Source: Paracoccus endophyticus
Lineage (GTDB): Bacteria > Pseudomonadota > Alphaproteobacteria > Rhodobacterales > Rhodobacteraceae
Direction of reading: 5' to 3'
DNA length: 64,000 nt
Assembly: GCF_003286075.1 (NCBI RefSeq)
Contig: NZ_QLUV01000001.1
Span: forward strand, 682,001-746,000
Shown: one piece after another, positions 9,981 to 19,219 of the stretch
Layout: every line of letters begins with the position of its first letter
Numbering within the stretch: the first letter of the stretch is position 1
Notes under the pieces: model-generated
What the model was told of the DNA's origin: nothing
The model's input: only the letters and a program-made list of their open reading frames with translations
Databases searched by the model: none
Translations under genes and position numbers: made by a program

Positions 9981-10880
9981 TCAGCCGGCCGGCGGGACGA
10001 ACACGCGCGAGGGATGCACCTCGCCGCCCAGGTAGCGGCCGATGCCGATGGCGCGGCCCTGATGGCTGACCCAGACCTCCGACCCATAGTCGGCGATGCC
10101 CAGCACCTGACCGGGGTTGCCATGCCCGATGCGGATCGCGCCCTGGTCGGTCGCGCGCATCTCGGGCAGGTCCAGCGCCGCCTCGATGGGGCGCAACGCG
10201 GCCTCAAGCTCGGCCATGGCGGCGCGGTCCACGCGGTCGAAGGGGATCGCGTCGGCCACGTCGAACGGTCCCGACCAGACCCGGCGCAGCGTGGCGACAT
10301 GGCCAAGGCAGCCCAGCGCGCGGCCCAGGTCGCGGGCGATGGCCCGGACATAGCCGCCCTTGCCGCAGACCATCCGCAGGTCGGCGTCATCGGGCCAGGC
10401 CTCCCGCAGCTCCAGCGCCTCGACCCACAGCGGGCGGGCGGCCAGATCGACCGCCTGGCCGTCGCGGGCCAGGTCATAGGCGCGCGCGCCGTCGACGCGG
10501 ACCGCCGACACCGCCGGCGGCACCTGCAGGATGTCGCCGCGGAACGCGGGCAGTGCGGCCTCGATCTGCGCGGCGGTGGGGCGCGCATCGGACTGGCGCA
10601 GCACCGCGCCGGCCGCATCGTCGGTCGCGGTTTCCGCGCCCCAGGCCACCGTGAAGTCATAGGCCTTCAGCGCCTCGGTCAGGTAGGGCACGGTCTTGGT
10701 CGCCTCGCCCAGCGCCACGGCCAGCAGGCCGGTCGCGTCGGGGTCCAGCGTGCCGGCATGGCCCGCCTTGCGCGCATCCAGCGCCCAGCGGACGCGGCCC
10801 ACCACGTCGGTCGATCCGATCCCCGCCGGCTTGTCCACGATCAGCCAGCCGGAAATGTCGCGGCCCTTCTTGCGTGCCAT
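9981..10880 (-). CDS. truB: tRNA pseudouridine(55) synthase
   Basis: Makes pseudouridine 55 in the T-loop of tRNAs. It is 299 residues. The N-terminus [17 protein letters not shown] and the catalytic motif [13 protein letters not shown] (near 40-52) hold the active-site Asp. A PUA-like C-terminal portion follows. The ATG at 10880 shares one base with the stop of the DUF2233 gene, so the frame opening further upstream is not the start. It lies in the rbfA-DUF2233-truB minus-strand operon. Confidence 0.96.
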   Translation of the reverse strand: MARKKGRDISGWLIVDKPAGIGSTDVVGRVRWALDARKAGHAGTLDPDATGLLAVALGEATKTVPYLTEALKAYDFTVAWGAETATDDAAGAVLRQSDARPTAAQIEAALPAFRGDILQVPPAVSAVRVDGARAYDLARDGQAVDLAARPLWVEALELREAWPDDADLRMVCGKGGYVRAIARDLGRALGCLGHVATLRRVWSGPFDVADAIPFDRVDRAAMAELEAALRPIEAALDLPEMRATDQGAIRIGHGNPGQVLGIADYGSEVWVSHQGRAIGIGRYLGGEVHPSRVFVPPAG

Positions 10881-11635
10881 CAGGGCCCCTCGACCAGTCC
10901 GATGATCGGGCCCAGCCGCCGGCCCCAGTCCGCGCGGCCCAGGGCCGGCGCGTAAAGCCGGCTGATCGAGCCGTCCAGATACAGCGCGTTGGGCGCGCCC
11001 AGCCCGTCGCGGAAGAACCGCGCGAATTCGTGAAACGTCACCGCGCGGTCCGAGATCACGAACCATGCCGTGCCCATGTCCCCCGACACGCCGACGCCGT
11101 TGCGGACATGGCGGCTGTCGCTGTCGGGCAGGAAACGGGGATGCAGTGCGCCGTCGATGACCAGCATCGGCCCGGACTGCGTGGCCAGACGACAGTGCGG
11201 CTGGACGCGGGCAAAGCGGCGGCTTTCGATGACCTGGAATGGCGCCCTGGCGCCGACGCAGAAGACGCCGTTCGGCCGCATGCCGAAGTTGCCGCCGCCG
11301 CCCGCGGTCACCACCGCGCCGCGTTCCACCCCCTCGGCCCGGTACAGCCCGACCGGCGCAAAATCGGCGTGATACATCCCCGCGTTCATGGCGAATCCCA
11401 GCACCTCGCCGGGGGCAAGCTGGGCGCGCACGGCGGCGAAATCGCCCAGCACCCGGCCGTCCGGTCCGTCCAGCCACAGCCGCAGCTTGCCCTGGTCAGC
11501 CGCCTCGACGGTGCAGACCGCATAGCCCGCGCCCTCGAACTGGCGGGTGTCGCACAACTCGGCCACGGCGGGCAGGGTCATCGCGACCAGGCCGCCCAGC
11601 GCCAGCCCCAGCCGGCGCCTCAGCTCAGCGATCAT
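10880..11635 (-). CDS. Phosphodiester glycosidase family (DUF2233) exported protein
   Basis: 251-residue predicted periplasmic protein. The N-terminal helix ([26 protein letters not shown]) looks like a signal peptide. The NAGPA/DUF2233 fold is shown by [33 protein letters not shown] and a late [10 protein letters not shown]. Homologues include the enzyme that uncovers mannose 6-phosphate in animals, but the bacterial substrate is unknown. The ATG at 11635 is preferred over the upstream GTG at 11674 because it opens on the signal peptide. It overlaps the 3' end of rbfA by 11 bp and is coupled to truB. Confidence 0.83.
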   Translation of the reverse strand: MIAELRRRLGLALGGLVAMTLPAVAELCDTRQFEGAGYAVCTVEAADQGKLRLWLDGPDGRVLGDFAAVRAQLAPGEVLGFAMNAGMYHADFAPVGLYRAEGVERGAVVTAGGGGNFGMRPNGVFCVGARAPFQVIESRRFARVQPHCRLATQSGPMLVIDGALHPRFLPDSDSRHVRNGVGVSGDMGTAWFVISDRAVTFHEFARFFRDGLGAPNALYLDGSISRLYAPALGRADWGRRLGPIIGLVEGP

Positions 11636-12107
11636 CGTCCCGGCCGGCGTCGCGCGCGGCCTCGGCGCCGGCATCCCAGTCTTCGCCGTCCTCGCCGTCG
11701 TCGCCGTCCTCGGTCCCGGCCTCGACGTCGCGGCGCACCCGGTCGTCGGCGAACAGCCGCCTTGTGTCGTCCATGCGGTCGAACGTCTCGTCCAGCACGA
11801 ACCGCAGGTCGGGCGCGTATTTCAGCGTCATGTCCTTGGCGACATGGTGGCGCAGTTCGCGCGTGTTGCGGCGCAGCGCGGCCAGCGCCTCCTCGGCGCC
11901 CTGGCCGCCCAGCGGCAGCACATAGACCGTGGCGACCTTGAGGTCGGTCGAGGTGCGCACCTCGCCCACGGTGATCGAGTGGCGGTTCAGGTCGGGGTCG
12001 TGCACGTCGCCGCGCAGCAGAACATCCGCCAGCTTGCGGCGGATCAACTCGCCCACCCGCAGCTGGCGCTGCGACGGACCGGAACCAGGGGGGGAACGAT
12101 AGGCCAT
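11625..12107 (-). CDS. rbfA: 30S ribosome-binding factor A
   Basis: 160-residue ribosome maturation factor acting on the 16S rRNA 5' end and needed for cold adaptation in other bacteria. The core KH-like fold starts [19 protein letters not shown], with [19 protein letters not shown] and [18 protein letters not shown] further on. The C-terminal ~30 residues are an acidic tail ([11 protein letters not shown]). The ATG at 12107 is chosen at the family N-terminus (MAYRS); the frame is open well upstream. It is divergent from dapB with 85 bp between starts and is followed by DUF2233 and truB. Confidence 0.95.
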   Translation of the reverse strand: MAYRSPPGSGPSQRQLRVGELIRRKLADVLLRGDVHDPDLNRHSITVGEVRTSTDLKVATVYVLPLGGQGAEEALAALRRNTRELRHHVAKDMTLKYAPDLRFVLDETFDRMDDTRRLFADDRVRRDVEAGTEDGDDGEDGEDWDAGAEAARDAGRDDDR

Positions 12108-12192
12108 GGCCGCAGATGTAGGGGGTCGCGCGCGCCGCGGCAACCGGATAGACCGGCCGCACGCAGGATCAGGCGGCCGTTGGGGGGCGTGC

Positions 12193-12999
12193 ATGGAACA
12201 ACCCGGTATCGTCATCACCGGCGTCTCGGGCCGGATGGGCCGGATGCTGGCGGGCCTCGTTGCCGCCTCGGACGCCTGTCGGCTGGTGGGCGCGGTCGAG
12301 CGCGAGGGCCACCCCTGGGTCGGGCAGGATGCGGGGACCGCCATGGGCGGCGCGGCGCTGGGCGTCACCGTCACCGACGACGCGGTCGCGGCCATCGCCC
12401 GGGCGCAGGCGGTCATCGACTTCACCACCCCTGCGGCGACGGTGGCCTTTGCCGAGCTGACCGCGCAGGCCCGCGCCGTCCACGTCATCGGCACGACCGG
12501 CCTGTCGTCCGACGACCTGGCGCATATCGCCGCCGCCGCCCGCCACGCCCCGATCATCCGCGCCGGCAACATGAGCCTGGGGGTCAACCTGCTGGTCGGG
12601 CTGACCCGGCGCGTGGCCGCAGCCTTGGGCGCGGACTGGGATATCGAGATCGTCGAGGCCCATCACCGCATGAAGGTGGACGCCCCGTCCGGCACCGCGC
12701 TGATGCTGGGCGAGGCCGCGGCCGAGGGGCGGGGCGGCGCGCTGTCCGACCTGCGCGTGCCCGCGCGCGAGGGGATGACCGGCGCCCGGGTCCCGGGCAG
12801 CATCGGGTTTTCCGCGATCCGCGGCGGCGACGTCGTGGGCGAGCATGACGTGATCTTCGCCACCGACGGCGAACGCGTCGTGCTGCGCCATCTGGCCACC
12901 GACCGCGCCATCTTTGCCCGCGGGGCGCTGCGCGCCGCGCTGTGGGGGCAGGACAAGGGGCCGGGCGAATACGACATGGCGGACGTGCTGGGGCTGTGA
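12193..12999 (+). CDS. dapB: 4-hydroxy-tetrahydrodipicolinate reductase
   Basis: NAD(P)H-dependent reductase in lysine and meso-diaminopimelate synthesis. It is 268 residues. The nucleotide-binding motif is GVSGRMGRM (about 8-16). The substrate and catalytic region is [15 protein letters not shown] (near 155-169), with the catalytic His pair and Lys. The ATG at 12193 gives the standard start; the in-frame ATG at 12106 lies in the shared upstream region with rbfA and adds unrelated residues. Confidence 0.96.
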   Translation: MEQPGIVITGVSGRMGRMLAGLVAASDACRLVGAVEREGHPWVGQDAGTAMGGAALGVTVTDDAVAAIARAQAVIDFTTPAATVAFAELTAQARAVHVIGTTGLSSDDLAHIAAAARHAPIIRAGNMSLGVNLLVGLTRRVAAALGADWDIEIVEAHHRMKVDAPSGTALMLGEAAAEGRGGALSDLRVPAREGMTGARVPGSIGFSAIRGGDVVGEHDVIFATDGERVVLRHLATDRAIFARGALRAALWGQDKGPGEYDMADVLGL

Positions 13000-13077
13000 C
13001 GGCGTGCCAGGGGCCTTTGCCGCCCCCTTGGGACGCTGATGCAGCCGCTGTCCGCGGGTGATTCGGCGGCGCTTTGG

Positions 13078-13201
13078 GACGATCGTCGAAGATTGTTCGG
13101 CCAGGTGGCGCTGATCCCGAAGAAAACTCTGCGGCAGCGTCCGTGCGCGCCGCAAATCGCAAGCACATTTCCCCGTGTTTCGACGATGGTTCCTTTCGTC
13201 G
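13078..13201 (+). promoter_or_regulatory. Palindromes upstream of dadA, possible regulator sites
   Basis: The 225-bp gap before dadA holds a perfect palindrome GACGATCGTC (13078-13087). It also holds an interrupted inverted repeat CGAA-5-TTCG (13087-13099) and another, CGACGA-9-TCGTCG (13181-13201). dadA genes are often controlled by Lrp-type activators, so these are candidate operator sites. The link to a specific regulator is inference. Confidence 0.3.
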
Positions 13202-13224
13202 CATCGACCGGGGGGGTTAGCGGG

Positions 13225-14523
13225 ATGAAGATCGTCGTTCTGGGTGCAGGGGTTATCGGCGTCACCAGTGCCTGGGCGCTGGTCCGCGCGGGCCATCAGG
13301 TCACGGTCGTGGACCGCCAGCCCGCCGCCGCGATGGAGACCAGCTTTGCCAACGCGGGCGAGGTTTCCCCCGGTTATTCGACGCCCTGGGCTGCGCCGGG
13401 CATCCCGCAAAAGGCGCTGCGCTGGATGTTCCAGCGCCATGCGCCGCTGGTGCTGCACGCCTCCGCCGATCCGGTCCGGGCGGGCTGGATGGCGCGGATG
13501 CTGGGCAACTGCACGTCCGACGCCTATGCGGTGAACAAGTCCCGGATGATGCGGATCGCGGAATATTCGCGCGACCGGCTGGGGATGCTGCGTGCCGAGA
13601 CCGGCATCCGCTATGACGAGCGCACGCAGGGCACGCTGCAGGTGTTCCGTGACGCCAAGCAGGTCAAGGCCGTGCAGAAGGACATCAAGGTCCTGAAGGC
13701 CGACGGCGTGGCGTTCGAGGAGCTGGACGTGGACGGCTGCATCGCGGCCGAACCCGGGCTGGCGCAGGCGCGTCACCGGCTGGCCGGCGGCCTGCGCCTG
13801 CCGGGCGACGAGACCGGCGACTGCCACATCTTTACCCAAGGTCTTGCGGCGCTGGCGGCGGCGCATGGCGTCGTGTTCCACTATGACACCACCATCCACG
13901 GGCTGGAGGGCACGGCCGGCCGGATCGAGGCGGCGCTGACCTCGGCCGGGCGGCTGACGGCGGACGCCTTTGTCGTGGCGCTGGGCAGCCATTCGCCCGC
14001 GCTGGTGCGGCCCTTCGGGATCAGGCTGCCGGTGCATCCGGTCAAGGGCTATTCGCTGACGCTGCCGATCGTGGACGAAAGCCGCGCCCCGGTCAGCACC
14101 GTGATGGACGAGACCTACAAGGTCGCGATCACCCGTCTGGGCGACCGCATCCGCGTGGGGGGGCTGGCGGAACTGGCCGGCTTCGACCTGTCGCTGTCGC
14201 CGCGCAGGCGGGCGACGCTGGCAAAGTCGGTGGGCGAGCTGTTCGGGGGGGCGGGCGATCTGGACGCCGCGACCTTCTGGACCGGCCTGCGACCGATGAC
14301 GCCGGACGGCACGCCCATCGTCGGCGCGACCCCGGTTGGCAACCTGTGGCTGAACACCGGCCACGGCACGCTGGGCTGGACGATGGCGGCCGGGTCGGCG
14401 GCGGTGCTGGCCGACCTGATGACCGGCCGCACCCCCGACATCGAATCGGGCGACCTGGGCTATGCCCGCTATCTGCGCGGGGCCCGCGCGGCGCAGCCGG
14501 TGCTGCGGCCCGCCGCGGCCTGA
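13225..14523 (+). CDS. dadA: D-amino acid dehydrogenase small subunit-type FAD oxidoreductase
   Basis: 432-residue DAO-family flavoprotein that oxidises D-amino acids (mainly D-alanine) to 2-oxo acids, passing electrons to the respiratory chain. The FAD-binding motif [16 protein letters not shown] opens the protein. [21 protein letters not shown] (split across about 36-56) and [14 protein letters not shown] near the end are family signatures. The ATG at 13225 follows GGGGGGTTAGCGGG and starts at the FAD motif. The stop is only 3 bp from the stop of the convergent DUF1674 gene. Confidence 0.93.
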   Translation: MKIVVLGAGVIGVTSAWALVRAGHQVTVVDRQPAAAMETSFANAGEVSPGYSTPWAAPGIPQKALRWMFQRHAPLVLHASADPVRAGWMARMLGNCTSDAYAVNKSRMMRIAEYSRDRLGMLRAETGIRYDERTQGTLQVFRDAKQVKAVQKDIKVLKADGVAFEELDVDGCIAAEPGLAQARHRLAGGLRLPGDETGDCHIFTQGLAALAAAHGVVFHYDTTIHGLEGTAGRIEAALTSAGRLTADAFVVALGSHSPALVRPFGIRLPVHPVKGYSLTLPIVDESRAPVSTVMDETYKVAITRLGDRIRVGGLAELAGFDLSLSPRRRATLAKSVGELFGGAGDLDAATFWTGLRPMTPDGTPIVGATPVGNLWLNTGHGTLGWTMAAGSAAVLADLMTGRTPDIESGDLGYARYLRGARAAQPVLRPAAA

Positions 14524-14526
14524 CGG

Positions 14527-14754
14527 TCAGAAGTCGACCGCGATCCCCTTGCGTTCGTAATCGCCGAAGCGGACCGGCTCGGGCCCGTCGCGGCCCCCCA
14601 GTTCGGGCGGCAGGTCCAAGGCCTTGGCCTCGCGCCGCCGGGCCTCGGCCTCAGCCAGGGCGCGGCGGGCGGCGGGCGGCAGGTCGTCAGGGCTGGCGTC
14701 GGCCTGGGTCGTGGTGTCCGGTCCGGCCGGCGCGTCTGGCGTGTCGTCGATCAT
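14527..14754 (-). CDS. DUF1674 protein (SDHAF4-like)
   Basis: 75-residue protein ending in the family hallmark RFGDYERKGIAVDF (compare the conserved GD-E-G-DF tail). In mitochondria the SDHAF4 relative helps assemble the flavinated succinate dehydrogenase subunit, so a similar role here is plausible. The N-terminus is acidic and Pro/Ala-rich. It is divergent from rsmB with a 56-bp shared upstream gap. Confidence 0.8.
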   Translation of the reverse strand: MIDDTPDAPAGPDTTTQADASPDDLPPAARRALAEAEARRREAKALDLPPELGGRDGPEPVRFGDYERKGIAVDF

Positions 14755-14810
14755 GGCAAACCCCGCTGCGGTTCTGTATCACCCTCTTTCAGCTAAGCGC
14801 CGGAGAGCCG

Positions 14811-16178
14811 ATGAACAAGCGCGACGACACCGCACCCGCCGGGGCCGGCGCGCGCCCGCGCCGCGCATCGGCGCCGCGCGGTCCTGCGGCGGCCAAGCCG
14901 AACCCCGCGCGCAGCGCCGCGCACGCCGGCGACACCCGCGACAAGGCGGTCGATCCCGCCCGCCAGGGCGCGCTGCGCCTGCTGGCCGCGGTGCGGGAGG
15001 GCGCGACCCTGTCCGAGGCTGCGGGCGCGCTGGACCGGCTGGCCCCGCCAGACCGTGCCCGCGCCCAGCGGCTGGCCGCCGACACGCTGCGCCACAGGGG
15101 CCGCGCCGACGCCGTGCTGGCGCCGCTGCTGACCGGCCGCACCCGCCCCGGAACGCTGGACCTGCTGCGCCTGTCGGTGACCGAGATGCTGGCCCTGGCC
15201 GAGGCGCCGCACGGCGTGGTCAACGCCGCCGTGGCGCTGGCCCGCGCGGGCGGGCCGAAATCCGCCGCCGCCGCGGGGATGGTCAACGCCGTCCTGCGCC
15301 GCGCGGCGGACGCGCGGGCCGCCTGGGACGCGGCCCCGCCCGTGCGCCTGCCCGACTGGCTGCGCCGCCCCGTGGCCGAACGCTGGGGCGAGGCTGTCGC
15401 CGCCGCGATCGAGGCCGCGCAGGAACGGCCCGCGCCCCTGGACCTGACCCCGAAGGGCGACACGCCCGGCGAGGCCCTGCCCACCGGCAGCCACCGCCTG
15501 CCCGCGGGCACGCAGGTGTCGGCGCTGCCGGGCTATGCCGCGGGGGCGTGGTGGGTACAGGATGCGGCGGCCGCGCTGCCGGCGCGGCTGCTGGACCCCC
15601 GCCCGGCCGAGGCGATCGCCGACCTGTGCGCGGCGCCGGGCGGCAAGACGATGCAGCTTGCGGCCGCAGGCGCCGATGTCACCGCCATCGACCTGTCGCC
15701 CGCGCGACTGGACCGCGTGGCCGAGAACCTGGCCCGCACCGGCCTGACCGCCCGGCTGGTCGCAGCCGACGCGCTGGACTGGCGGCCCGGCGCGCCGCTG
15801 GACGCGGTGCTGCTGGACGCGCCCTGTTCGGCCAGCGGCACGATCCGCCGCCACCCCGAGCTGCCGCTGATCCGCGACGGCGCGATGATCCCCGATCTGG
15901 TCGCGCTGCAGGCGCGGCTGATCGACAGTGCGCTGTCGATGCTGGGGCCGGGCGGGCGGCTGGTCTATGCCGTCTGCTCGATCCACCGGGCCGAGGGCGA
16001 GGCGCAGCTTGCCGCCGCGCTGGCCCGCCATCCGGGGCTGGCGGTCGAGCCGCCGACGCTGCCGGGGCTGGACCCTGCCTGGATCACGCCCGAGGGGGCG
16101 ATCCGCACCCGTCCCGACCACTGGGCGGACCGGGGGGGCCTGGACGGCTTTTTCATGGTCCGGCTGCGGCGGGCCTGA
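14811..16178 (+). CDS. rsmB: 16S rRNA (cytosine-5)-methyltransferase RsmB-type
   Basis: 455-residue SAM-dependent m5C methyltransferase. An N-terminal NusB-like domain (about 60-190) is followed by the Rossmann methyltransferase domain. Key motifs are CAAPGGKTMQLAAAGA for SAM binding, DAPCSASGTIRRHPE with the motif IV Cys, and VYAVCSIHRAEGE with the catalytic Cys. The first ~45 residues are a basic Ala/Pro/Arg-rich extension. The ATG at 14811 follows CGGAGAGCCG, a workable ribosome binding site; the frame open further upstream overlaps dadA and is not coding. Confidence 0.92.
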   Translation: MNKRDDTAPAGAGARPRRASAPRGPAAAKPNPARSAAHAGDTRDKAVDPARQGALRLLAAVREGATLSEAAGALDRLAPPDRARAQRLAADTLRHRGRADAVLAPLLTGRTRPGTLDLLRLSVTEMLALAEAPHGVVNAAVALARAGGPKSAAAAGMVNAVLRRAADARAAWDAAPPVRLPDWLRRPVAERWGEAVAAAIEAAQERPAPLDLTPKGDTPGEALPTGSHRLPAGTQVSALPGYAAGAWWVQDAAAALPARLLDPRPAEAIADLCAAPGGKTMQLAAAGADVTAIDLSPARLDRVAENLARTGLTARLVAADALDWRPGAPLDAVLLDAPCSASGTIRRHPELPLIRDGAMIPDLVALQARLIDSALSMLGPGGRLVYAVCSIHRAEGEAQLAAALARHPGLAVEPPTLPGLDPAWITPEGAIRTRPDHWADRGGLDGFFMVRLRRA

Positions 16179-16251
16179 CCCGCGGCGTGGGCGCTGGACC
16201 TTGCCCCGTTCAGCCGCTAGGTGACGCCAGACAATCCCAACCGGGGCCGCC

Positions 16252-17841
16252 ATGACCGACCGCATTCCCCTGCGCCGCGCGCTGATCTCTGTGTCCGACA
16301 AGGCGGGGCTGGTCGATTTCGCCCGCGCGCTGCACGCCCGCGGCGTGGACCTGCTGTCCACCGGCGGCACCGCCCATGCCCTGCGCCAGGCCGCGCTGCC
16401 GGTGCGCGATGTGGCCGACCTGACCGGCTTCCCCGAGATGATGGACGGCCGCGTCAAGACGCTGCACCCCAGGGTCCACGGCGGGCTGCTGGCGCTGCGC
16501 GACAACGCCGAGCATCGCGCCGCCATGGACGAACACGGGATCGAGGACATCGACCTGCTGGTCGTGAACCTTTATCCGTTCGAGGCGACGGTGGCGCGCG
16601 GTGCGCCCTATGGCGACTGCGTGGAAAACATCGACATCGGCGGTCCCGCGATGATCCGGGCGGCGGCCAAGAACCACGGCTTCGTCGCCACGCTGGTGGA
16701 CGTGGACGACTACGGCGCCCTGCTGGCCGAACTGGACGCGAACGCAGGCGCCACGACGCTGGCGTTCCGGCAGCGCATGGCGCAGGCCGCCTATGCGCGC
16801 ACCGCCGCCTATGACGCGGCCGTCAGCACGTGGATGGCGGGCGCGATCGGGCAGGACACGCCCCGCCGCCGCGCCTTTGCCGGCACGCTGGCGCAGCCGC
16901 TGCGCTATGGGGAAAACCCCCATCAGCAGGCCGCGTTCTATACCGACGGATCGGGCCGGCCGGGCGTTGCCACCGCGCGCCAGGGACAGGGCAAGGCGCT
17001 GTCCTACAACAACATCAACGACACCGACGCTGCCTTCGAACTGGTGGCCGAGTTCGACCCCGCGGCAGGCCCCGCCGTTGCGATCATCAAGCACGCCAAT
17101 CCCTGCGGGGTCGCCCGCGCCGACACGCTGGAGGCGGCCTATCGCCGCGCCTTCGACTGCGACCGCACCAGCGCCTTTGGCGGCATCATCGCGCTGAACC
17201 AGCCGCTGGACGCCGCGACGGCCCGCGCCATCACCGAGATCTTCACCGAGGTCGTGATCGCCCCCGACGCCTGTGACGAGGCGCGCGCGATCTTTGCGGA
17301 CAAGAAGAACCTGCGCCTGCTGACGACCGGCGGGCTGCCCGACCCCGGCGCGCCGGGGCTGACCTTTCGCCAGGTCGCGGGCGGGTTCCTGGTGCAGACC
17401 CGCGACAACGGCCGCGTGACGGCCGCCGACCTGCGGGTCGTGACGCGGCGCCAGCCGGACGCACGGGAACTGGACGACCTGATGTTCGCCTGGACCGTCG
17501 CCAAGCACGTCAAGTCGAACGCCATCGTCTATGCGCGCGACCGGGCCACCGTCGGCATCGGCGCGGGCCAGATGAGCCGGGTGGACAGCACCCGCATCGG
17601 CCGCCGCAAGTCCGAGGACATGGCGCAGGCGCTGGGCCTGCCCGCCCCCCTGACCGAAGGGGCGGCGGTCGCGTCCGACGCGTTCTTTCCCTTTGCCGAC
17701 GGGATCGAGGCGCTGGCCGAGGCCGGCGCGCGCGCCGTCATCCAGCCCGGCGGGTCCATGCGCGACGACGAGGTGATCGCCGCGGCCGACCGGCTGGGCC
17801 TGGCGATGGTGTTCACCGGCCAGCGGCATTTCCGCCACTGA
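16252..17841 (+). CDS. purH: Bifunctional AICAR transformylase / IMP cyclohydrolase
   Basis: 529-residue enzyme for the last two steps of purine synthesis. The N-terminal IMP cyclohydrolase domain (about 1-200) has the MGS-like fold with [15 protein letters not shown]. The C-terminal formyltransferase domain includes KHANPCGVA near 280, the catalytic Lys-His region, and ends QRHFRH. Length and ends match the family. lspA starts 4 bp after the stop, giving purH-lspA-DUF3035. Confidence 0.97.
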   Translation: MTDRIPLRRALISVSDKAGLVDFARALHARGVDLLSTGGTAHALRQAALPVRDVADLTGFPEMMDGRVKTLHPRVHGGLLALRDNAEHRAAMDEHGIEDIDLLVVNLYPFEATVARGAPYGDCVENIDIGGPAMIRAAAKNHGFVATLVDVDDYGALLAELDANAGATTLAFRQRMAQAAYARTAAYDAAVSTWMAGAIGQDTPRRRAFAGTLAQPLRYGENPHQQAAFYTDGSGRPGVATARQGQGKALSYNNINDTDAAFELVAEFDPAAGPAVAIIKHANPCGVARADTLEAAYRRAFDCDRTSAFGGIIALNQPLDAATARAITEIFTEVVIAPDACDEARAIFADKKNLRLLTTGGLPDPGAPGLTFRQVAGGFLVQTRDNGRVTAADLRVVTRRQPDARELDDLMFAWTVAKHVKSNAIVYARDRATVGIGAGQMSRVDSTRIGRRKSEDMAQALGLPAPLTEGAAVASDAFFPFADGIEALAEAGARAVIQPGGSMRDDEVIAAADRLGLAMVFTGQRHFRH

Positions 17842-17845
17842 GCCG

Positions 17846-18544
17846 ATGACCGACACCCCGCCCCCCACCCCCGCGGCCGATCCGCCGCCCCCGGCCCCCC
17901 GGCCCAAGGCCCCGCGCAAGGCGGGCAGCGCCACCCGCGACGGCGCCGCGTCGCGTGCCCCGCGCAAGCGCAAGGCGGCCGAACCGCCGCCGCCGCCTCC
18001 TCCCCCGCCGCCGCCTTCGCTGTGGTGGGCCGGGGGGGTGGCGCTGGGGATCGTGGCGCTGGACCAGCTGACGAAATGGATCGTCGTGCAGGCGCTGAAC
18101 CTGGTCGAGGTGCAGGCGATCGACGTACTCGACCCGTGGCTGAACCTGCGGATGGCGTGGAACCAGGGCGTGAACTTCGGCCTGCTGGCGTCCAGCGAGG
18201 ATGTGATGCGCTGGGTGCTGGTCGCCGTTGCGCTGGCGATCTGCGTGTGGGTCGGCGTCTGGCTGGTCCGCGTCCGCCCGGGGCGGCTGGCGCAGGTTGC
18301 GGCCGGGCTGCTGATCGGGGGCGCGCTGGGCAATGTCATCGACCGCATCGCCTATGGCGCGGTGGCCGATTTCCTGAACATGTCGTTTCCGGGCTGGCGC
18401 AACCCCTACAGCTTCAACGTGGCCGACATCGCGATCTTTGCAGGGGCGTTGGGGCTGGTGTTCCAGCCCGGACCCGCCCGCGTCGAGAAGGCCGCGGCGG
18501 CGGGGGCGGACAAGACCCGTGACGCACAGGACAAGACGCGCTAG
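17846..18544 (+). CDS. lspA: Lipoprotein signal peptidase II with Pro-rich N-terminal extension
   Basis: Cleaves signal peptides from prolipoproteins in the inner membrane. The catalytic Asp pair lies in [16 protein letters not shown] and FNVADIAI, and [10 protein letters not shown] marks TM1. The family is usually 150-170 residues; this protein is 232. The extra ~58 N-terminal residues are basic and Pro/Ala-rich and end in a run of 11 prolines (47-57). No internal ATG or GTG sits naturally at the TM1 start, so the extension appears translated. The start is 4 bp after purH. The extension should be cytoplasmic. Confidence 0.92.
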   Translation: MTDTPPPTPAADPPPPAPRPKAPRKAGSATRDGAASRAPRKRKAAEPPPPPPPPPPPSLWWAGGVALGIVALDQLTKWIVVQALNLVEVQAIDVLDPWLNLRMAWNQGVNFGLLASSEDVMRWVLVAVALAICVWVGVWLVRVRPGRLAQVAAGLLIGGALGNVIDRIAYGAVADFLNMSFPGWRNPYSFNVADIAIFAGALGLVFQPGPARVEKAAAAGADKTRDAQDKTR

Positions 18545-18575
18545 ACAGGCGCGAACGGGGATCGGAGCCATCGAC

Positions 18576-19088
18576 ATGCGGGCACTCGCGCTGGGTTTCA
18601 TGGTGGTCGCGGCGCTGGGCGCGTGCAGCGACGACGGCCGGCTGATGAACACCCGAAGCAGCAGCGACGGCCCCGACGAATTCTCGATCCTGCCGACGCG
18701 CGCCCTGTCCATGCCGCCGGACCTGGCGCAACTGCCGCCCCCCACGCCGGGCGGGGCCAACATCACCGACCCCGCGCCCGCCGCCGATGCCGTGGCCGCG
18801 CTGGGCGGCGATCCGGGCCGGCTGTCGGCCCAGGGGGTGGGCGCGGGCGACGGCGCGCTGATCGCCCATGCCGGCCGCGCGGGCGTGACCCCCGGCATCC
18901 GCCAGGTCACCGCCGCCGAGGATCAGGCCTATCGGTCGCGCCACGGCCGCCGTGCGCTGGAACGGGTCACCCGCAACGGGGTCTATTACCGCGCCTATCG
19001 CCCGCAGACGCTGGACAGCTGGAGCGAACTGGACCGCTGGCGTCCGACCGGCGTCCAGACCCCCAGCGCGCCGCCGGTGGCCGACTGA
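18576..19088 (+). CDS. DUF3035 lipoprotein (BamF-like)
   Basis: 170-residue predicted outer-membrane lipoprotein. The signal peptide ends in a lipobox (VVAALGAC, Cys at 17). FSILPTRALSMPPDLAQLPPPTPGG is the conserved DUF3035 start, quoted here in part; this family has been linked to the BAM accessory subunit BamF in alphaproteobacteria. The middle is Ala/Gly-rich and the C-terminus ends APPVAD. It lies directly after lspA, which would process it. The ATG at 18576 opens the signal peptide. Confidence 0.85.
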   Translation: MRALALGFMVVAALGACSDDGRLMNTRSSSDGPDEFSILPTRALSMPPDLAQLPPPTPGGANITDPAPAADAVAALGGDPGRLSAQGVGAGDGALIAHAGRAGVTPGIRQVTAAEDQAYRSRHGRRALERVTRNGVYYRAYRPQTLDSWSELDRWRPTGVQTPSAPPVAD

Positions 19089-19219
19089 CGCCGGCCTGAC
19101 TTCGGCCTGACCCGCTGCGCGCGTCGGGGAAGGGGCCGCGTTCACCACGGGTTGACCGGCGGCCGGGTTGCGCCGGCCAGGCGGGCGCACCACCTTTCCC
19201 CCAACAGCGGAGGTTTTCC

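Noticed and set aside
17846..18019. Possibility that the Pro-rich LspA extension is an artefact of a wrong start
   Set aside because: No in-frame ATG or GTG with a ribosome binding site lies near the first TM helix, and the start 4 bp after purH is typical of coupling. It is reported as a real but unverified extension.
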